Shown here: positions 27,133 to 37,218 of the stretch, in pieces | How the letters are laid out: the number at the start of each line of letters is the position of its first letter | How positions within the stretch are numbered: position 1 is the first letter of the stretch | Origin: Thiosulfatimonas sediminis | Lineage (GTDB): Bacteria > Pseudomonadota > Gammaproteobacteria > Thiomicrospirales > Thiomicrospiraceae | Assembly (NCBI RefSeq): GCF_011398355.1 | Contig: NZ_AP021889.1 | Location: 248,001-312,000, forward strand | DNA: 64,000 nucleotides | Direction: 5' to 3' | Program-made: the position numbers and the translations under genes | Notes under the pieces: generated by a model | What the model saw: only the letters and a program-made list of their open reading frames with translations | What the model was told of the DNA's origin: nothing | Databases searched by the model: none

Positions 27133-29361
27133 TTACTCGCTTGCTAAGATGGGTAGAGTGATTATAAAGCAGGTGCCTTGCATGGGTGAAGTCTTGACTC
27201 GAATTTGCCCATGATGCTCCTCGACAATTTTACGTACTATGGCGAGTCCTAAGCCCGTGCCTTTGGGTTTGTCGGTTGCATAAGGTTCAAATATCCAGTT
27301 TTGTGCTTCACGCGGAATGCCCGGCCCATTATCGCAAACAGTGATTTCAAGGTTTTTTTCGGCCGTCACTGAGGCATTGAGTTCGACACTCGGCTCGGCA
27401 ATCTCTTCGCAGGCTTCCAACGCGTTTTTAATTAGATTATGGAACAGTTGGCGTAGTCGAGATTTATCTGCCAGCACTAAAGGACAGTTTTGGTCGATAT
27501 GCGACACCACACGCCATGCGGCATTCGGATCTTGGTACATTTCGGTAATGCCGTGAATTAGGCTACAGAGCTCGGTGCGCTGGAGTTTAACTTCGGGGGT
27601 ATTGGCGTAGTCACTGAAAGCTTGTACCAGCGTTTGCATGGTGGCAACTTGTTCGATAATGGTTTGCGTTAAACGGTTTAATAAATCTCGGTCATCACCC
27701 TGTAAGCGCTCGCTTAATTTAAAGTTTAGCCGCTCAGCAGAGAGTTGAATGGGGGTTAAAGGGTTTTTGATTTCATGTGCTAAACGGCGCGCCACATCGC
27801 TCCATGCGGCGTTAACTTGCGCTTGCACGAGCTGGGTAATGTCGTCGATAACGATAATATAACCGGCGGCTTTTTTATCTAGGGTTGGCAGCGGCGAGCC
27901 ATGCAATAGCAAGATTTGTTGGCTGTTTGGCGATTGAAATTCGTACTGCATACTCCAACTGTTGTCGCTGAGGTTTTTATTGCTGTCGAGTTCTGCAAAT
28001 TGTTGCACGATTTGCGCCATCAGAAGTTTTAGGCTCTGTTGCTGCATAGCTTCGTCATCGGATAGGTTTTCCAATGATTTGGCCTGTGCCAATGATGGCA
28101 TGCTTTTTTCCAGTAACTGTTCGCTTTTGATGTTGAGAATGCGCTCTGCCGCACTGTTAAGCGTGCGAATTTGCTGTTGGGTGTCCATGGTAATCACGCC
28201 ACTGGTTAAGTTTTGGATGACCGCTTGCAAATACAGTTTTTGGACTTCGGCTTGTTGATGGCTGAGTTTAATATCGTTACGTGCTTGTGCTATACGCTGA
28301 ATCATGTCGTTAAAAGAGATGATCAATTCGCCAAATTCATCTTGCTGCTTGACGGGCATATGAATCGTGTAATCGCCACGCGAAACCGCTTTGGTTCCAC
28401 GTGCTAAGGTGCGAATTGGGCTAGTAAAGTTTTGCACGGCGCGCACGGTAAACAGCACAGCGGTCACTAAGGTGAGTAATACCACCATTGAGAGGATTAA
28501 GGTAAAGCTGGTGGTTAATGGTCCTTTGAGGTAGGACAGTTCGCTATATTGTTGCGCGGCAATTGAGACTGAGTCTGCGAGTTCGGTGATGTTTTGCGGA
28601 ATCGGAAAAATCGCCTGCAGGGCGTATTGTGAATTGAGCGAGCGGCCAACCGGAATAAAGACGCGCACAAACTGTTCTTTGTTTGTGGCACCGGGAATGG
28701 TTTCGATTGCGGCGTAGGGGGTTTCTTTTCGAACCTGTTGGAACAGATTATCGCCTGGCGCGCTGTTAGGTAAAATTTGCGTGTTGTCTTGTGCGCTAAA
28801 AGCGGCCAGTTGTTGATTGGTTTGGTAGAGGGCGATTTCTTGCGCATTCAGTAAAATACGGATGGTGTCAACGGTTAGAATCGGATTGAATTCAAGCCCA
28901 ATCTGCTGTTGACTGACCACGCTCTGAGTGAGTTTTAAGCTGTCGCGAGTTTTATTGTCTAAAGTGACCGATGCTAAGTTGGCCGCTTTATTTAGGGCTT
29001 CTTCGGTGGTGACATCAAACCATTGGTTAATCCCTTGTTGAATGAAGTTAAGGGAAAACGCAAAGATGGTAATCGCCGGTACACCCATTAATAGCGTCGC
29101 TAAAACGGTCAGGCGAATGGTGATTTTGATGCCTGGGATATTTTGCTTGAATTGCTGGTAAAGAATCCAGAGCGCGCGGAAAAATAAAAACAATAAGACG
29201 CCGACACCTAGCCAGGTAATGACCAGCAATACTGAGTAGGCTTCTTCAAATTTAGAGGCATTTTGTAGAATCTGACTCATCATCACCAGCATCAGCATCA
29301 GCACACTGAAAAGCAGGCTGACCCAGCCAAATTGTTTGATAAAACGTCCAAATGCCGCCAT
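27133..29361 (-). CDS. NtrY-like sensor histidine kinase
   Basis: 742 residues. Three N-terminal membrane segments (~13-110), an extracytoplasmic region, a fourth segment near ~285-310, HAMP, PAS (~385-500), HisKA with the phospho-His in RRLAHEIKNPLTPIQ, and a HATPase with N box HNLIKNALEA, G1 DNGPGIP and G2 KGTGLGLA. NtrY-type kinases respond to redox or nitrogen status in other proteobacteria. It donates phosphate to the next gene's product, two bases downstream. The signal here is unknown. Confidence 0.92.
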   Translation of the reverse strand: MAAFGRFIKQFGWVSLLFSVLMLMLVMMSQILQNASKFEEAYSVLLVITWLGVGVLLFLFFRALWILYQQFKQNIPGIKITIRLTVLATLLMGVPAITIFAFSLNFIQQGINQWFDVTTEEALNKAANLASVTLDNKTRDSLKLTQSVVSQQQIGLEFNPILTVDTIRILLNAQEIALYQTNQQLAAFSAQDNTQILPNSAPGDNLFQQVRKETPYAAIETIPGATNKEQFVRVFIPVGRSLNSQYALQAIFPIPQNITELADSVSIAAQQYSELSYLKGPLTTSFTLILSMVVLLTLVTAVLFTVRAVQNFTSPIRTLARGTKAVSRGDYTIHMPVKQQDEFGELIISFNDMIQRIAQARNDIKLSHQQAEVQKLYLQAVIQNLTSGVITMDTQQQIRTLNSAAERILNIKSEQLLEKSMPSLAQAKSLENLSDDEAMQQQSLKLLMAQIVQQFAELDSNKNLSDNSWSMQYEFQSPNSQQILLLHGSPLPTLDKKAAGYIIVIDDITQLVQAQVNAAWSDVARRLAHEIKNPLTPIQLSAERLNFKLSERLQGDDRDLLNRLTQTIIEQVATMQTLVQAFSDYANTPEVKLQRTELCSLIHGITEMYQDPNAAWRVVSHIDQNCPLVLADKSRLRQLFHNLIKNALEACEEIAEPSVELNASVTAEKNLEITVCDNGPGIPREAQNWIFEPYATDKPKGTGLGLAIVRKIVEEHHGQIRVKTSPMQGTCFIITLPILASE

Positions 29362-29373
29362 GTTGTTCTTCCG

Positions 29374-30135
29374 TTATTGCCAACTTAATGGGGTGGTTAA
29401 GTTAACCTCAAACCAGTCGCTGTCTAAGCGCCAAGTTGGGTCGAGTAGCGCGTCCAGCAGTAATGGCGATGGTAATGCCCAGTAATCCAGATAAATACGC
29501 ACGCGTAGGCGATATTTTTGGGTGGGGTGTAACTCTTTTAGGCTGGCGATTTCAAAATCTTCCAAGGTGCCCATGGTCTCCAAAGCACGTTCAATCGAAC
29601 TGAAGCGCTGCCGTTTGTCATTGCGGTTGTTAAACAGCACATATTGGCGGTTTAGCCCGAAGCTGGTTAATTCGGTATGGTAGCGGACGTGTTTGCGCGT
29701 GCGCTGATAGGGTATTCCTAAAAATGAACTGCCTTCGGTGAGTAAAATTTCGGTTCTAAACTTTAAACTGATGCCGTGATTAATGGCGTCGATTTGCGTT
29801 TTACCGAGTTTAAAACGGCTGATGGAGTCGATTTTAAGTTGCATATGGTCACGATAATCAACAACTTTGAGCAGGGTAATGCCCGGTTGGCTGACCGCAT
29901 CCAATACACTGCTTTGCTCGGCAAGCATCTCGTCTAAATCAATATTTAAGATGCGGCTTTGTGGCGCTTCGCTGTTTGGTAAAGTGTTGGGCGCGTTGTC
30001 TTCGGTAGCGGTTAATTGTGAAAAAGGGTCAAGTCGCAAGGGTTTTTGTAGCGCTTCGGCGTGGCTAAATGACGGCAATAAGAGGCTGGCTATCACACTC
30101 AATAGAAAAGATGCTGTGACAATGCGCAACCTCAT
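29374..30135 (-). CDS. DUF4390 domain protein
   Basis: 253 residues with an N-terminal signal sequence (SLLLPSFSHAEA). The DUF4390 core is at ~85-250: H-GISL-F, then Y-LF-N, Y-LR-RI-LD and W-L-SPLLL. This family is regularly encoded between rsmB and an NtrY-type kinase in gammaproteobacteria and beta-proteobacteria. It is probably periplasmic and could modulate the kinase's external domain; that is inference from context. Confidence 0.82.
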   Translation of the reverse strand: MRLRIVTASFLLSVIASLLLPSFSHAEALQKPLRLDPFSQLTATEDNAPNTLPNSEAPQSRILNIDLDEMLAEQSSVLDAVSQPGITLLKVVDYRDHMQLKIDSISRFKLGKTQIDAINHGISLKFRTEILLTEGSSFLGIPYQRTRKHVRYHTELTSFGLNRQYVLFNNRNDKRQRFSSIERALETMGTLEDFEIASLKELHPTQKYRLRVRIYLDYWALPSPLLLDALLDPTWRLDSDWFEVNLTTPLSWQ

Positions 30136-30150
30136 AGTCGGTTTTGATCC

Positions 30151-31485
30151 TTAGCTGTTTTGCTTGTGCAGCAGACAGTAGTAGAAACCGTCCATGCCGT
30201 CTTGGCCGGGAAGAATCTGACGACCGATTTGGCTGCCAGGCCACCCCCATGTGACATTCAATGGCAGCAATTTTGCATCGGCGGTGCGTGCTAGAAAAGC
30301 GCGCATCTGCTCACTGTTTTCTTGCGGTAATACCGAACAGGTGGCATATAGCATCTGTCCACCGGGCTTAAGAGTGGGCCAAAGGGCGTCCAAAATGTGC
30401 TGTTGAATCTCGACTAATTCATCAATGTCTTCAGGAATACGGTGCCATTTAATGTCTGGATGGCGGCGAATAATACCGGTTGCAGAACAGGGGGCGTCAA
30501 GCAATATTTTGTCGAACTGACGACCGTCCCACCAGGCTTGTGGTTGCCCAGCATCGCCGACACGATAGTCGCACTGTAAGTTTAGGCGATGCAGGTTTTC
30601 TGCTAAACGGTCTAAGCGTTCGGGCTCTTTTTCTAAAGCCAGTAAATCTAAGTCGCCTTGCGCTGATTCGAGCAGATGGCTGGTTTTACCGCCTGGTGCG
30701 GCGCAGGCATCTAAAATTCGTTCTCCAGCCCGCGGTTGCAGTAAGAATGCAGCCTGTTGTGCGGCGGCATCTTGTACGCTAAAACCGCCTTCATGATAAG
30801 TGGGTAGTTGGCTTATGTCGCAACTTTGCGTTAAGACAATCCCTTGCGAGCAGTGCGGATGTGCGCTGGCTGCTACTTCGGCGCGAGTGAGAATGTCGAG
30901 CAGCTGTGCGCGTGTTTGTTGTAAGGCGTTATTACGTAAAGTCAGCGGCGCGATTTGGTTATTGGCCTCTAATACCGATTGCCAATTGTCTGGGTAAGCT
31001 TCACGCATGGCTTTAAAAAACCATTGGGGATGCGCGTATTTTTGTGCTGGTTTGAGATCCACGGCGGCGCAAATAGACTCTTGTTCGCGCATGAAGTTCC
31101 GTAATAAACCGTTCACCAAGCCTTTTGCCCAAGGCTTTTTGAGTTTGGCGCTGACATTGACGGTTTCGGAAACTGCCGCATGATTTGCAGTTTCTGAATA
31201 CAGCAATTGAAACAGACCGATGAGAATCAGTTGGTTAACGTCTTCGTCTTTCGCTTTGAGTTTTTTCTTGAGCAGCAGATCGCGAATGGCCATCAAGCGG
31301 AACTGCCAACGTAGCGTGCCGAGCACCAGATTTTGCACAAAAGCACGTTCGCGGCGGTCTTCAAATTGCGCCAAGCCTTCGGGCAAAACCTGGCTCAGGG
31401 AACGACCATGTTCAATCACGTTTAAACACATTTTTAAAGCAACGAAACGGGTATGTACGCCGCTGTTGGTTTGCGGTGAACTCAT
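30151..31485 (-). CDS. rsmB: 16S rRNA (cytosine-967-C5)-methyltransferase
   Basis: 444 residues. N-terminal NusB-like RNA-binding domain (~10-140), then a RsmB/NOP methylase domain: CAAPGGKTSHLL for SAM, LDAPCSATGIIRRHPDIKW with the first Cys and YATCSVLPQEN with the catalytic Cys. Methylates C967 of 16S rRNA. Its start overlaps the fmt stop by 4 bases, the conserved def-fmt-rsmB order. Confidence 0.96.
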   Translation of the reverse strand: MSSPQTNSGVHTRFVALKMCLNVIEHGRSLSQVLPEGLAQFEDRRERAFVQNLVLGTLRWQFRLMAIRDLLLKKKLKAKDEDVNQLILIGLFQLLYSETANHAAVSETVNVSAKLKKPWAKGLVNGLLRNFMREQESICAAVDLKPAQKYAHPQWFFKAMREAYPDNWQSVLEANNQIAPLTLRNNALQQTRAQLLDILTRAEVAASAHPHCSQGIVLTQSCDISQLPTYHEGGFSVQDAAAQQAAFLLQPRAGERILDACAAPGGKTSHLLESAQGDLDLLALEKEPERLDRLAENLHRLNLQCDYRVGDAGQPQAWWDGRQFDKILLDAPCSATGIIRRHPDIKWHRIPEDIDELVEIQQHILDALWPTLKPGGQMLYATCSVLPQENSEQMRAFLARTADAKLLPLNVTWGWPGSQIGRQILPGQDGMDGFYYCLLHKQNS

Positions 31486-32426
31486 TGCAGTTGTTGTCCT
31501 TGCAGTTGGCGCGCTTGCGCAAAGTCGTATGCGGCCATCGCTTTTTTACCTGCGGGTTGGACTTGCATAAGGCACAAAATGCCTTTGCCGGTTTGCACCT
31601 GAACACCGTCTTTTTGGATGGCTAATATCGTGCCTGGAGTGGCGCTTTTGTCCGTCTTGCTGTCGATAACACGGCTGCTCCAAATACGCAGTGGCTGTTC
31701 TTGAAATTGACAAAAAGCGACAGGCCAAGGGTTGTAAGCCTGAACCTCACGTTGTAATTCTTGTGCGGATTTGTGCCAATCAATTTGCGCTTCCGCTTTG
31801 CTGAGTTTTTCCGCATAAGTGACTTGAGTTTCGTCTTGTACTTGTGCGTTTTGTTGCAGTTCGGGTAAGTTCGATAAGGCTTCTATAATCGCCGTTGCGC
31901 CCATTCCCATTAAGCGGTCATGCAAAATCTGCGCGTTGTCTTGATGGTCAATCGGGGTGGTAATTTTATAGAGCATATCACCGGTATCCAAACCGATATC
32001 CATCTGCATAATGGTGATGCCGGTTTGGGCATCCCCAGATTGAATCGCGCGCTGAATCGGTGCAGCACCGCGCCAACGCGGCAGAAGAGAAGCATGGATG
32101 TTCAAACAGCCGAGTTTGGGCATTTCCAAGACCGCTTTGGGCAGAATCAAGCCGTAGGCGACGACAATCATGATGTCTGCGTCCAAAGCCGCTAATTCAG
32201 CTTGTGCGGCGGGCTCTTTTAGGCTTAAAGGCTGATAAACCGGCAACTGGTTTTGTAGGGCGAGTGCTTTGACTGGGCTGGCGGTGAGTTTGCGTCCACG
32301 TCCCGCCGGACGGTCAGGCTGAGTGTATACCGCAATGACTTGATGTTCAGAGTCCAACAAAGCTTGCAGCGGTGCGACAGAAAATTCGGGCGTGCCGGCA
32401 AAAATGATTTTTAGAGGTTGAGTCAT
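31482..32426 (-). CDS. fmt: Methionyl-tRNA formyltransferase
   Basis: 314 residues. Rossmann-fold formyltransferase domain with HASLLPRWRGAAPIQRAI (the Asn/His/Asp catalytic region, ~110-150) and an OB-like C-terminal domain from ~205. Formylates the initiator Met-tRNA. Overlaps def upstream and rsmB downstream by 4 bases each. Confidence 0.97.
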   Translation of the reverse strand: MTQPLKIIFAGTPEFSVAPLQALLDSEHQVIAVYTQPDRPAGRGRKLTASPVKALALQNQLPVYQPLSLKEPAAQAELAALDADIMIVVAYGLILPKAVLEMPKLGCLNIHASLLPRWRGAAPIQRAIQSGDAQTGITIMQMDIGLDTGDMLYKITTPIDHQDNAQILHDRLMGMGATAIIEALSNLPELQQNAQVQDETQVTYAEKLSKAEAQIDWHKSAQELQREVQAYNPWPVAFCQFQEQPLRIWSSRVIDSKTDKSATPGTILAIQKDGVQVQTGKGILCLMQVQPAGKKAMAAYDFAQARQLQGQQLQ

Positions 32427-32944
32427 TCGTTTTCGCCTTGTGCCTGCAGTTTACGGTATTTTTGCAACACGCGAGTGCGCTTGAGATTGGAAAGGTGGTC
32501 GGTAAACATCACCCCGTTTAAGTGGTCGATTTCGTGTTGCAGGCAGACGGCAAGCAGCTCGCTGGCTTCGATTTGAATAATTTTGCCATCGCGATTCATG
32601 CCTTCGACTAAGATGTCGCTTGGACGGGTTACTTTGCCGTACACACCTGGTAATGAAAGACAGCCCTCCTCCCAAGTAATACGGCCACTTTGTTGCAGAA
32701 TTTTGGGGTTGATTAAGGCAATCGGTTGGTCTTTGCTTTCTGATACATCGACCACAATGACGCGTTCTTGCACGGCAATTTGCGGCGCGGCTAAGCCGAT
32801 GCCCGGCGCGTCGTACATGGTGTAGAACATATCGTCAATAAGTTGGTCGATGCGGTCATCCATCATTTTTACCGGCTTACACATGTCACGTAAGCCTTGG
32901 TCTGGGTAGAGAACAATGTCCAGTAAATCGGCGTGTTTTTCCAT
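32423..32944 (-). CDS. def: Peptide deformylase
   Basis: 173 residues with all three family motifs: GIGLAAPQI (~49-57), EEGCLSLPG (~92-100) whose Cys binds the metal, and QHEIDHLNG whose two His complete the site and Glu is catalytic. Removes the formyl group added through Fmt. First gene of the long minus-strand run and divergent from dprA. Confidence 0.97.
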   Translation of the reverse strand: MEKHADLLDIVLYPDQGLRDMCKPVKMMDDRIDQLIDDMFYTMYDAPGIGLAAPQIAVQERVIVVDVSESKDQPIALINPKILQQSGRITWEEGCLSLPGVYGKVTRPSDILVEGMNRDGKIIQIEASELLAVCLQHEIDHLNGVMFTDHLSNLKRTRVLQKYRKLQAQGENE

Positions 32945-33087
32945 TAAGATGCTCTTTTGCTTCCGAGGGCGGTAAACTCGGGTGTTATTTACCGCTTGCT
33001 ATGTACTTTTCTGCAGGCTGGATTGGCCGTTACAGTCTGAATGATTCATAATGGTGTGCATTATAGCGGAATTGTAAGTTGAATTTT

Positions 33088-34215
33088 ATGTCTGCGTTTT
33101 TAGAACTCCCACAACTTTTACGCCTGCACCAAGCGCAGCCGAAACTCAGCCAGCTGCAAGCCTTGCTTGAACAGTTTGGCAGTTTTGTGGATGCTTTGAA
33201 GGCCAGTGATTCGCAAATCCAACAGGTTGCGGGTTTTAACGCTTGGCAAATGCAGCAGATTACAACGAGTTTTGCAGAGCCTTTGGTTGCACAAGCGCTG
33301 GCATGGCAAGCCGACAACAGCGGTTTCCAGCAGTCTTGGTTGACTTATTGGGATAGCGATTACCCGTCGCTTTTGCAACAAATTGACGATGCGCCGCCGA
33401 TTTTAGCGGTGCGAGGCCAAGTCGCTTTGTTGAATGATCCTCAGATCGCTCTGGTTGGCAGTCGTAATGCCTCGAAAACCGGATTGGCGAATGCGCGAGA
33501 TTTTGCGACATTTCTCTCTAAGCAGGGGTTGACGATTACTTCAGGGTTGGCGGCCGGTATTGATGCGGCAGCGCATCAAGGCGGTTTGCAAGGCAGCGGC
33601 AAAACGATTGCGGTATTGGGCACTGGGCTGGATCGGGTTTATCCAGCGGAAAACCAAACCTTGGCGCGGCAAATTGCGGCGGAAGGGGCGATGATTTCGG
33701 AATATCCATTGGGCACGCGCCCTTTGGCGCGTAACTTTCCGCAGCGCAATCGGATTATCAGCGGTTTGAGTGTTGGCACCTTAGTGGTTGAAGCCAGTTT
33801 AAACAGTGGTTCGTTGATTACAGCGCGTACCGCCAATGAACAAGGGCGTGAGGTGTTCGCTATTCCGGGTTCGATTCATAATCCGCAAGCCAAAGGGTGT
33901 CATCAATTGATAAAGCAAGGCGCTAAGTTAGTTGAATCCGGCGAGGATGTGTTTGCCGAATTGGGTGCAATTTTACAATTATCACTCTCTTTTGAGGCGG
34001 ATTCAACGCCTCGATTGGCACAGTCGCAAGAGCAGAGCCTGAGTGAATCGGCGCAACAACTGTTGCAGTTGATTGAATTTGAACCGATTTCGTTGGATGA
34101 ATTGGTGGTATTGAGCAAAATGCCGATTTCATCGTTGCAGACCGAATTAACCCTATTGGAAATCAAAGGACTGATTGAAAAACTTTCCCTTGGGCGTTGG
34201 CAGCGTTTGCGTTGA
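33088..34215 (+). CDS. dprA: DNA processing protein, ssDNA-binding RecA loader
   Basis: 375 residues from ATG 33088. N-terminal helical/SAM-like region (~1-80), Rossmann-fold core with GSRNASKTG, GLTITSGLAAGIDAAAH and the LGTGLDRVYPAEN block, and a C-terminal winged-helix domain (~300-375). In transformable bacteria it protects incoming single strands and loads RecA. With the comM-like gene at 41.6 kb it hints at natural transformation capacity, although both are widespread. Confidence 0.95.
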   Translation: MSAFLELPQLLRLHQAQPKLSQLQALLEQFGSFVDALKASDSQIQQVAGFNAWQMQQITTSFAEPLVAQALAWQADNSGFQQSWLTYWDSDYPSLLQQIDDAPPILAVRGQVALLNDPQIALVGSRNASKTGLANARDFATFLSKQGLTITSGLAAGIDAAAHQGGLQGSGKTIAVLGTGLDRVYPAENQTLARQIAAEGAMISEYPLGTRPLARNFPQRNRIISGLSVGTLVVEASLNSGSLITARTANEQGREVFAIPGSIHNPQAKGCHQLIKQGAKLVESGEDVFAELGAILQLSLSFEADSTPRLAQSQEQSLSESAQQLLQLIEFEPISLDELVVLSKMPISSLQTELTLLEIKGLIEKLSLGRWQRLR

Positions 34216-34344
34216 TGACGTTGAAATTTTCGGTGCGTAAATAAAATTGATTGCAAATCTGAAAAAAATTATGCACCCTAAAAAAAGATGAATCCTTCAA
34301 ACCTCTGGCAAAATTGGCTTTGAGAAAACACGTATTGGAACTAT

Positions 34345-36897
34345 ATGACAAACTTGGTGATTGTGGAGTCGCCGGCCAAGGCTAAAACCATTGAAAAGTA
34401 TTTGGGCAAAGACTTTGTTGTGCGCTCAAGCTACGGCCATATCCGAGATATTCAAAAGAAAGGCATGGGCATTGATTTGGCGAATCGTTTTGAGCCAAAT
34501 TATGAAATCTCGGTCGATAAAAAGAAAAATGTTGCCGAGTTACGCAAGCTAACCAAAGAGGCTGATGCGGTCTGGTTGGCAACGGATGAGGACCGCGAGG
34601 GGGAGGCCATTGCTTGGCATCTTGCGGAAGCATTAAATCTGGATGTTAAGCACACCAAGCGTATTGTGTTTCATGAAATCACAAAACCGGCTATTCAACA
34701 TGCGGTGGCAAATCCGCGTCTGGTCGATATGGATTTGGTGAACGCACAGCAGGCGCGGCGTATTCTCGATCGTATTGTGGGTTTTGAGCTGTCGCCGATT
34801 TTATGGAAAAAAATCCGCACGGGCTTGTCTGCTGGACGAGTTCAATCTGTGGCGGTACGTTTGATTGTTGAGCGCGAGTTAGAAATCGAAGCTTTTGAAG
34901 CCAGTTACAGTTTTAAAGTTCAAGGGCAATTGGACTTGCTGGATGAAACTGGCGCGGTATGTGGCAACATTGATGTAAAACGCAACGCCAGTTTTGATAC
35001 TGAAGAACAAGCGCAAGTGTTTTTGATGGCGCTAGGCAAAGCGCAATTGAGTGTTCAGTCACTGGAAGAGAAACCCGCAAAACGTACCCCTAAAGCGCCG
35101 TTCACAACCTCGACTTTACAGCAGGAAGCCGCGTCAAAACTGGGCTTCTCGGTAAAGCAGACGATGATGATTGCGCAGCGTTTGTATGAGTCGGGAAAAA
35201 TCACTTACATGCGTACCGATTCGGTCAATTTGTCGGAAACGGCGATTGCACAAGCCAAAGACGTGGTCAGCGCAAACTATGGTCAAAACTACAGTCATAG
35301 TCGCCGCTACAAGACGAAAAATGCCGATGCGCAAGAGGCGCATGAAGCGATTCGTCCAACCGACTTTAATGTTGATGCCGTTGATGGCGAACGTAATGAA
35401 CAGCGTCTTTATCAGTTGATTTGGCGTCGGGCCATTGCTTCGCAGATGGCGGATGCATTATTGCAACGTACTACGGTGGAAATTGCGATTAGCAATTTGG
35501 TCGAGGATAAGTTGATTGCCAAAGGTGAGGTGATTACCTTTGATGGCTTTTTGAAAGTTTACGATTTTGGCAATAAAGAAGACGAGGGCATTTTACCTCC
35601 GATGCGCGTCGGACAGGCATTGGCACTCGGCGAACTGGCTGCACGTCAAAGTTTTGCCCGTCCGCCGGCACGTTATAACGAAGCCAGTTTGGTACGAACG
35701 CTTGAAGAGATGGGGATTGGTCGCCCATCTACCTATGCGCCCACCATTGATACCGTGCAGCAGCGTGGTTATGTGGTTAAAGAGGATCGCGAAGGTACAC
35801 CGCGAGAATATCGCCAGTTAACTCTTAATGCTGCCGGTATGGATGCGCAAACCTTAACGGAAGTGGCCGGTTCAGAAAAGAATAAACTGTTTCCAACCGA
35901 TATTGCACGTGTCGTCACCAATTTTTTAACCAAGCATTTCGGCGATGTTCTGGATTATCAATTTACCGCTAAGGTGGAAGATAAATTTGACGTAATTGCC
36001 AAAGGTAAATTGCATTGGCAGGATATGTTGGCGGAGTTTTATAGCCAATTTCATCCGAAAGTTGAATCGGCGGAAGATGTTTCGCGAGAAGAGGCTGGAC
36101 AAGCGCGCTTATTGGGCAATGATCCAAAAAGCGGCCAGCCGATGTACGTCAAAATTGGTCGTTTTGGGCCTTATGTGCAGTTGGGCGACGGCGAAAACGA
36201 AGAGAAGCCGCAATTTGCCAGTTTAATGCCTGGGCAGAAGATGGATTTACTCAAACTGGAAGACGCTTTAGAGTTGTTTAAGTTGCCGCGTCATGTCGGT
36301 GATATGCCTGAATCTTACAGTGCTACGGCGGTGGATGGTTCGCAGTTTTCGGTTGAAGCAGGCCAGGCGTTGATTGCTAAGCAAGGGCCGTTTGGTCCTT
36401 ATTTGGAGTATGGCGTAAAGCAATATGCACCGATTAAAGGCTATGATCCGTTAAGTATTACGCTCGAAGAAGCGGTCTTACTGGTGGAGGCTAAGATTCA
36501 GGCTGAGGCAGAAAAAATCGTAAAAACTTTTGCAGAAAATGGCGATGTTAAAATTCTTAAAGGGCGTTGGGGACCGTATATTACGGATTTAACCACTAAG
36601 AAAAACGCCAAAATTGCTAAGGATGAAGATGCGCAGCAATTAACCTTGGAAGAGTGTATTAAGCGCTTGGATGAGGCGCCAGAGCCAAAACGTCGCGGTG
36701 GGCGAGCAAAAGCAAGTGCTGCAAAAGCGCCGGTTAAAAAAGCAGTGGCCGCTACAAAAAAGGCACCTGCAAAGAAAGCGGTAGCTAAGAAGTCCCCTGC
36801 TAAAAAAGCACCCGCCAAAAAAGCACCCGCCAAAAAAGCACCCGCTAAAAAAGCGGCGGCTAAAAAAGCGGCGGCTAAAAAAACCACTGAGGCGTAA
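34345..36897 (+). CDS. topA: DNA topoisomerase I with lysine-rich C-terminal tail
   Basis: 850 residues. Toprim domain with [17 protein letters not shown] and [13 protein letters not shown]; active-site Tyr in [13 protein letters not shown] (~290); PSTYAPTID block. Instead of the Cys4 zinc ribbons of E. coli TopA, the C-terminus has repeated modules ([30 protein letters not shown]). The last ~60 residues are KKAPAKKA-type repeats. It relaxes negative supercoils. The basic tail is expected to bind DNA non-specifically. A terminator follows at 36960. Confidence 0.96.
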   Translation: MTNLVIVESPAKAKTIEKYLGKDFVVRSSYGHIRDIQKKGMGIDLANRFEPNYEISVDKKKNVAELRKLTKEADAVWLATDEDREGEAIAWHLAEALNLDVKHTKRIVFHEITKPAIQHAVANPRLVDMDLVNAQQARRILDRIVGFELSPILWKKIRTGLSAGRVQSVAVRLIVERELEIEAFEASYSFKVQGQLDLLDETGAVCGNIDVKRNASFDTEEQAQVFLMALGKAQLSVQSLEEKPAKRTPKAPFTTSTLQQEAASKLGFSVKQTMMIAQRLYESGKITYMRTDSVNLSETAIAQAKDVVSANYGQNYSHSRRYKTKNADAQEAHEAIRPTDFNVDAVDGERNEQRLYQLIWRRAIASQMADALLQRTTVEIAISNLVEDKLIAKGEVITFDGFLKVYDFGNKEDEGILPPMRVGQALALGELAARQSFARPPARYNEASLVRTLEEMGIGRPSTYAPTIDTVQQRGYVVKEDREGTPREYRQLTLNAAGMDAQTLTEVAGSEKNKLFPTDIARVVTNFLTKHFGDVLDYQFTAKVEDKFDVIAKGKLHWQDMLAEFYSQFHPKVESAEDVSREEAGQARLLGNDPKSGQPMYVKIGRFGPYVQLGDGENEEKPQFASLMPGQKMDLLKLEDALELFKLPRHVGDMPESYSATAVDGSQFSVEAGQALIAKQGPFGPYLEYGVKQYAPIKGYDPLSITLEEAVLLVEAKIQAEAEKIVKTFAENGDVKILKGRWGPYITDLTTKKNAKIAKDEDAQQLTLEECIKRLDEAPEPKRRGGRAKASAAKAPVKKAVAATKKAPAKKAVAKKSPAKKAPAKKAPAKKAPAKKAAAKKAAAKKTTEA
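36795..36885 (+). repeat. Tandem 15-bp coding repeats in topA tail
   Basis: Near-identical units of AAAAAAGCACCCGCC/T encode KKAPA, followed by AAAAAAGCGGCGGCT units encoding KKAAA. Tract length could vary between strains through slippage. Confidence 0.8.
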
Positions 36898-37218
36898 TGG
36901 TGAAATTTTCACTCTAAGCGCCAAACAGTGTGGTTGAATTCGATACCCTGTTTACCTTGAACCGCTTGCCTTTTTGGGTAAGCGGTTTTTGTTTTTTCAG
37001 AGAGGCGGTTGTTGGCTGTAGGCTTGGCAATTTTTTATTTGAGGGTATCAATCCATTATGGCGTTGACTTAGTGGCAACAATATCCGTTGGAATCTAAGC
37101 CATCTGTAGGGAAATCGGTTATCATATCCGGTTTGGTTTTAGCCGGCGGTTTGGTTGTCTTGTCAATCGCCTTAACACGCTATTTTAACTTTTGCATATT
37201 ATTGAAAGAGAACAGCCC
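36898..37218. other. Intergenic region topA-argS
   Basis: 321 bases. Holds the topA terminator at 36960-36997. Beyond it I see no gene; a weak promoter-like TTGTCA (37160-37165) with TATTTT 15 bases on may serve argS, but spacing and sequence are poor. Confidence 0.4.
36960..36997 (+). terminator. Rho-independent terminator after topA
   Basis: 11-bp stem with one G-U pair: AACCGCTTGCC (36960-36970) and GGTAAGCGGTT (36977-36987), 6-base loop, then TTTTT-G-TTTTTT. Confidence 0.92.

Noticed and set aside
36498-36924. Antisense frames rich in Phe/Ala opposite the topA tail
   Set aside because: They are shadows of the AAAAAAGC repeats encoding the lysine-rich tail.
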